64,000 bases of DNA from Ischnura elegans. Taxonomy: Eukaryota; Arthropoda; Insecta; Odonata; Coenagrionidae. Under the pieces are notes generated by a model. It ran no database searches and was not told the DNA's origin. It worked only from the letters and a program-made list of their open reading frames with translations. The position numbers and the translations under genes were made by a program. Shown piece after piece: positions 61,301 through 64,000 of this stretch (position 1 is its first letter; every line of letters starts with the position of its first letter). The DNA lies in contig NC_060259.1 in the NCBI RefSeq assembly GCF_921293095.1, forward strand, positions 42,451,812 through 42,515,811, written 5' to 3'.

Positions 61301-63824
61301 ACTTAAGGCTGGACGGCGATTGGTGGAACTTGGTGACAGGAAACAGAAAGATACACTGTTGTATCTTTATTATGTTTCCTATGAAAAAGATGCATTCCGA
61401 GACCTTGCTCGTAAGTTTATAAACCTATGGAACGCATCAAGGAGAGTAGTTATCCTGCAAAATGCAACTGTGCATCACAATCGTGCATTAACTCATGATT
61501 GTGACAAATTGATCTAGCTTACAATATAGCCAAAGCTGAAAACAATCACTGTCCGTGGGAAGAAAGAATGGGCGAAACACTGAACAGTTCCTGACTTCAC
61601 ACCGGATTAAATGATACTTCCTTCAGATTATGCCCAAAGTGTGAATTAATCTATGAAATGTCGTGTTGCATCGGCAAACTCCAAAGGCGCCAAATTTGAA
61701 ATTTCGGGCACGCTTGAATTTTTCGAATGTTTGGATCTCTCAAAGGTCATAAATCGAATATTCATAAGAAGAGGACTAAATTCACATCCATTTACGTGTG
61801 GTAATAAGTGGGTGACCATGATTCCACTGGAATGAAGCTTATTATATGATGTTGTGTGCATACTGAAGTATCTCGTACTGAAGAAAGTACCATGATTGAC
61901 GCTCTTGGGCACATTACACGAGGAGAACTTAAACGTAGCGCAATGATTATGACGTAGCATATTATATATCCACCTAAATGCTGTTGCTTACCTGTGGGAC
62001 TTAATAATCAAGTTTATTTCATAGCAGCTGGGACTGTAACTGAGTTTCGTAACTTTGTAATAACGAAAATTTCGTAATAAAGTTTCTTGTCCTATAGATA
62101 AGATTAGCCTCTTCATCAGGACTTGATTCACTTTGTAAAAACAAGAACTTCGTAATAACATTCTTCGTATTAATGAGAGTCTACTGTATACAACTTCTGC
62201 AATTGGACATCCTGCCGGGTAGGCACACGCATTGACACACTCAAAGGGAAAACATAACTCAAAGGACATAACACACACCAATTAATCTTCTCTGTGAGAA
62301 CCTTTTTGCTAGGTATGAGTCACATGACGTTTTTGGTCCACGCACATACGCACACATAACAATCAATGTTGTTGAGCGGGGTATAAGGTGATCGGGGGCA
62401 CAGTATACAGAAATGGTATTTTCCATGAATACATCTCCTAATTGCTAAATTTCACAGTGTACAAGAAAATGACCTAATGGTCGAAATACATTGTACCATA
62501 ATCAGTAAATTTGTGGAAAAAGTGCCATATCTTTTTCATTAAATCAGGATGTCATTCCACAGCATCTCCCTTGTCTCGTATACTTTTATTTGGATTGTGA
62601 GTTCATACTAAGTGTCTGTGAATTATGTTTGTATGCACCAAGGGTGAAATATGCCATATGCATGCATGAAATGTGCATGAAAAAATATTTTGGTTTGGCT
62701 GGGATTCAAACCTGGATCTCCCAATTTTTGGGCAGTTATGCTAACCAGTTGAACCACCAAGTCATGTTATTCCGTGGTGAATTTCTAATTTCGAGGAATC
62801 AAGCGAGATGGAGTGGAATTGATTCATAATGAAACACTGACTTGCAATTTTCCACAAAAATAAAATTTTACTTTGACTCGAGTTTCAATGATAGTACATC
62901 ATTTTCAAGTAACAACTGAGAGAGGAGAAATGGGGTGGAAGGTCCTTAAGGAGCTGGTTGGAATGGGTAGGGGTGCAAGGCGTGGGAGGGGGGGAGGGGA
63001 GAGTGGAAAAACCAGAGGAGTTTTCCACTCTCCCCTCCCCCCCTCCCACGCCTTGCACCCCTACCCATTCCAACCAGCTCCTTAAGGACCTTCCACCCCA
63101 TTTCTCCTCTCTCAGTTGTTACTTGAAAATGATGTAGTATCATTGAAACTCGAGTCGAAGTAAAATTTTATTTTTGTGGAAAATTGCAAGTCAGTGTTTC
63201 ATTAATTTCTAATTTCTAACCCTACCAGATGCTGACGTCTCAAGATGACTTGGTGTCAAAATTGGGAGATCCGGCATCGAATCCTGGCTAAGCCAAAATA
63301 GTTTTTCACGATGATTTTCACCCTATGTGTATATTCAAACTTGTGTTTGTGACTGTGTACAAAATATATACTATTTTCATGCAGTGTTTTCGTATTTGTA
63401 TGGTTCATGAAGATGTATCTCTTCCAGGCTTTACTCCGCGTTGGTCCATCTACGTCTACAAGAGGTTTGAAGAGCTACATCTTCAATTTTGTCAGCCTAT
63501 GGAAGCCTTCATAAGGATTGTATGGTTCATGGTTTATAATACGCATTTTAACCCAGGGTATTAATTTATTTTTAGGTTATTGCTAAGGTGATCATCACAG
63601 GGAATCCAAATACAGCTCAAGCCCGTCCAATAGTGTCAATGGCAAGTCGGACCGAGAATGGTGCTTCAACTCAACAGGTCAAAATCCTTGGAAGTGGCCA
63701 AAGTGGTGTCACAACGTTGCTGGCTAGCCCCACTAAGGCAATAACCTTGGCTCAGGCACAACAAATGGGGCTTCTCTCCCCTGGAAAAGTGCAGCAGATT
63801 CTACCGAGAACAACTATGAAACAA
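52042..63824 (+). CDS. lin-54: Probable lin-54 / Mip120 (three N-terminal-half exons)
   Basis: Exons 52042-52348, 59626-59782 and 63576-63824 join in frame with GT-AG introns. They encode an acidic, Ser/Thr-rich start (ASELETLEEIRAELDCLDTG), then a Thr/Val-rich stretch (PSVVVIQRPAGTSDRV), then GPVIAKVIITGNP and AITLAQAQQMGLLSPGKVQQ. GPVIAKVIITGNP matches the GPVITKLIFAKP segment of LIN54, and the SPTKAITLAQAQQMGLLSP region resembles insect lin-54 proteins. LIN54 is the DNA-binding subunit of the DREAM/MuvB complex. Its twin CXC domains bind CHR promoter elements of cell-cycle genes. Those domains are not in the window; the gene continues past 64000. The first exon is also not identified. Low complexity of this half leaves some doubt about the family call, but the exons themselves are convincing. 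Confidence 0.65.
52349..53805. other. Intron of lin-54-like gene, first part
   Basis: AT-rich and without supported features. ORFs of 60-80 codons are chance. Confidence 0.5.
53936..54148 (-). pseudogene. Mariner transposase, C-terminal fragment
   Basis: The frame contains YLTKDGIPTLPQPPYSPNVA and LKLPMKGKHFETTKGIQAV, matching the mariner C-terminal third. The third catalytic Asp of the YSPDLAP motif is Asn here (YSPNVAP). The fragment is out of frame with the N-terminal part. Confidence 0.92.
54289..54561 (-). pseudogene. Mariner transposase, N-terminal fragment
   Basis: The frame reads MQRSLEQRYAIKFCVKLGKS, then FRWHQTFLEGREEVADEDRA and GRPATSTNTDNV, the DNA-binding helix-turn-helix part of mariner transposases. 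After VLNSDRRLSIR an in-frame TAA interrupts. Sense continues for a further ~45 codons (IAQMLNLSKSVVHEIM...VLTDDQK) before the internal deletion. It is inactive. Confidence 0.92.
54760..55457. other. Intron with a purine-rich stretch
   Basis: About 54840-54980 is rich in GGGAGGA-type words. No coding or RNA feature is seen in the rest. Confidence 0.4.
55458..55925 (-). pseudogene. LINE reverse-transcriptase C-terminal relic
   Basis: The - strand frame reads KVYEMLGFVYHISKDFGKPQ, SLVRSLLEIVLWSPFDNNHF and IENVQNKFLHLL. This matches the conserved segment after the reverse-transcriptase fingers and palm in jockey/CR1-like non-LTR elements (K.YRMLGFI...DF.....L..LVRS.LEY...WSP.......IE.VQ..FLR). 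Upstream sense decays at once, so it is a 5'-truncated, inactive copy in the lin-54-like intron. Confidence 0.75.
56219..56405 (-). mobile_element. tRNA-derived SINE with (ATT)n tail
   Basis: Read on the - strand it begins with a tRNA-like B-box context (CCGGGTTCGAATCCCGCCTG). A body follows with GGTGGCTTGACTACCATCC and GGATGTTTGTGAATGTC, and it ends with (ATT)n at 56243-56219. A perfect GGTTCGAATCC B-box plus a simple-repeat 3' tail is characteristic of tRNA-derived SINEs. The A-box half is degenerate or truncated. Confidence 0.65.
56410..59625. other. Intron of lin-54-like gene
   Basis: Long AT-rich sequence, followed by C/T-rich and G-rich patches at about 58800-58930. No supported gene, RNA or element with clear ends. 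Confidence 0.45.
59626..59782 (+). CDS. lin-54: lin-54-like exon B
   Basis: The acceptor is TTGCTTCTTTCAG and the donor GTAAGT. It encodes TTPSVVVIQRPAGTSDRVTT through KRPASGSCGP. It is Thr/Ser/Val-rich, as is the disordered N-terminal half of LIN54. Confidence 0.75.
60188..60610. repeat. Inverted repeat with ~190-bp arms and hammerhead-like cores
   Basis: The left arm (from AGCAATAACAGACACTTTGT) and the right arm (to ACAAAGTGTAATGTTATTGCT) are imperfect reverse complements. They include TACTTGATAATGGTGT and AAAATATCAAAAATATGG in opposite senses. A G-rich centre lies between (60330-60430). Each arm carries TTGATAATGG-loop-GCCGAAACC, which resembles the CUGAUGA...GAAAC core of hammerhead ribozymes. 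The invariant C3 is U, and I infer the resemblance only. Confidence 0.65.
61084..62186. mobile_element. pogo-like non-autonomous element
   Basis: Left end CTGTAGACTCTCGATATTAC and right end (GAGAGTCTACTG) form inverted repeats flanked by TA at 61082-61083 and 62187-62188. Subterminal AACGAAGTTCGT and TTTCGTAATAAAG sequences occur at both sides. CAGTAGACTCTC-type ends are typical of pogo/Tigger relatives. The 1.1-kb interior has only short ORFs with no recognisable DDE transposase, so it is a deletion derivative or heavily decayed. Confidence 0.6.
62187..62666. other. Intron sequence without recognised features
   Basis: No ORF, repeat boundary or RNA motif that I can support. Confidence 0.4.
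62667..63330. repeat. Fold-back repeat with tRNA-like outer ends and a near-perfect central hairpin
   Basis: The core 62827-63204 is a near-perfect palindrome with ~182-bp arms and a 10-base loop (ACCAGAGGAG at 63011-63020), and paired coordinates sum to 126031. Symmetry continues outward, less perfectly. The left side holds a tRNA-like sequence on the - strand (62697-62765). The right side holds a diverged, shortened copy on the + strand (63244-63298), followed by matching outer sequence. Confidence 0.8.
62697..62765 (-). other. tRNA-like (SINE head) sequence
   Basis: On the - strand, an A-box TGGTTCAACTGGTTAGCA (62756-62739) and a B-box GGTTTGAATCC (62712-62702) are spaced as in a tRNA gene. 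The acceptor stem does not pair cleanly, so it is not a functional tRNA gene. The partner at 63244-63298 lacks about 20 bases, including most of the A-box. Confidence 0.6.
63331..63575. other. Intron end before lin-54-like exon C
   Basis: No feature other than the branch/acceptor region leading to TTATTTTTAG at 63575. Confidence 0.4.
63576..63824 (+). CDS. lin-54: lin-54-like exon C
   Basis: The acceptor is TTATTTTTAG and the donor GTTAGT. There are exactly 83 codons: VIAKVIITGNPNTAQARPIV, QQVKILGSGQSGVTTLLASP and AITLAQAQQMGLLSPGKVQQ, ending TTMKQ. The junction with exon B forms GPVIAKV, the most LIN54-like motif. Confidence 0.8.
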
Positions 63825-64000
63825 GTTAGTGTATATAGTTCATCTGCTTTGAATTCTTTACTAGTGTTTTTTGTTGTTCATGACATATATCACCTTTAAC
63901 TATGGGCTAATATTATACTGATGCTATTAATTCCACCTGAATTCACTGGTTTCTGGTATGTACCCATTAATAATGACAGTGAATATTTTATTGCTTATGC

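Noticed and set aside
62697-62765. A functional tRNA gene
   Set aside because: A and B boxes are present but the acceptor stem does not pair properly, and the sequence is embedded in a repeat with an inverted partner. This fits a SINE head better.
62873-63143. Three Gly/Arg-rich ORFs at the hairpin
   Set aside because: They are products of the purine/pyrimidine-rich palindromic arms and are mirror images of each other.

Overview
The window is nuclear DNA of an arthropod, most likely an insect. It is AT-rich, has GT-AG introns and long introns, and carries mariner, piggyBac, hAT and pogo-type repeats. The VDAC exons read like insect porin. I cannot name the species. Only three host genes can be supported, all on the + strand, and most other short ORFs are chance ORFs or lie in repeats.

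Layout. (1) 2771-9630: the last five exons visible of a divergent actin-related protein, whose N-terminal exon(s) lie upstream of the window. Its last intron holds a small hAT-type MITE and one copy of a dispersed repeat. (2) 9.6-22.5 kb: intergenic DNA with MITEs (TA-flanked, hAT-like and piggyBac-like) and no convincing gene. (3) 22531-36852: a palindrome of about 14.3 kb with two arms of about 7.16 kb and no spacer. It is bounded by a 7-8 bp direct repeat (CTTATCA), and each arm holds an array of ~290-bp tandem units. This is the most remarkable object in the window and looks like a giant foldback-type mobile element. (4) about 37.9-44.9 kb: a complete mitochondrial porin (VDAC) gene, six coding exons and 282 codons, with a probable non-coding first exon. 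(5) 44.9-52.0 kb: intergenic DNA with a pogo-like MITE. (6) 52042-63824 and beyond: three exons of a gene best matched to lin-54 (Mip120), the DNA-binding subunit of the DREAM/MuvB complex. Only the N-terminal low-complexity half is present; the CXC domain would lie beyond the right edge. Its introns hold a deleted mariner, a LINE reverse-transcriptase relic, tRNA-derived SINE sequence and two hairpin-forming inverted repeats.

The three genes have unrelated functions (cytoskeletal-like, mitochondrial outer membrane, transcriptional control), and I see no functional clustering. The biological interest lies mainly in the repeats: the giant palindrome, a TGACGTCA motif recurring in otherwise unrelated repeat families, and fold-back structures carrying tRNA-like or hammerhead-like sequence.
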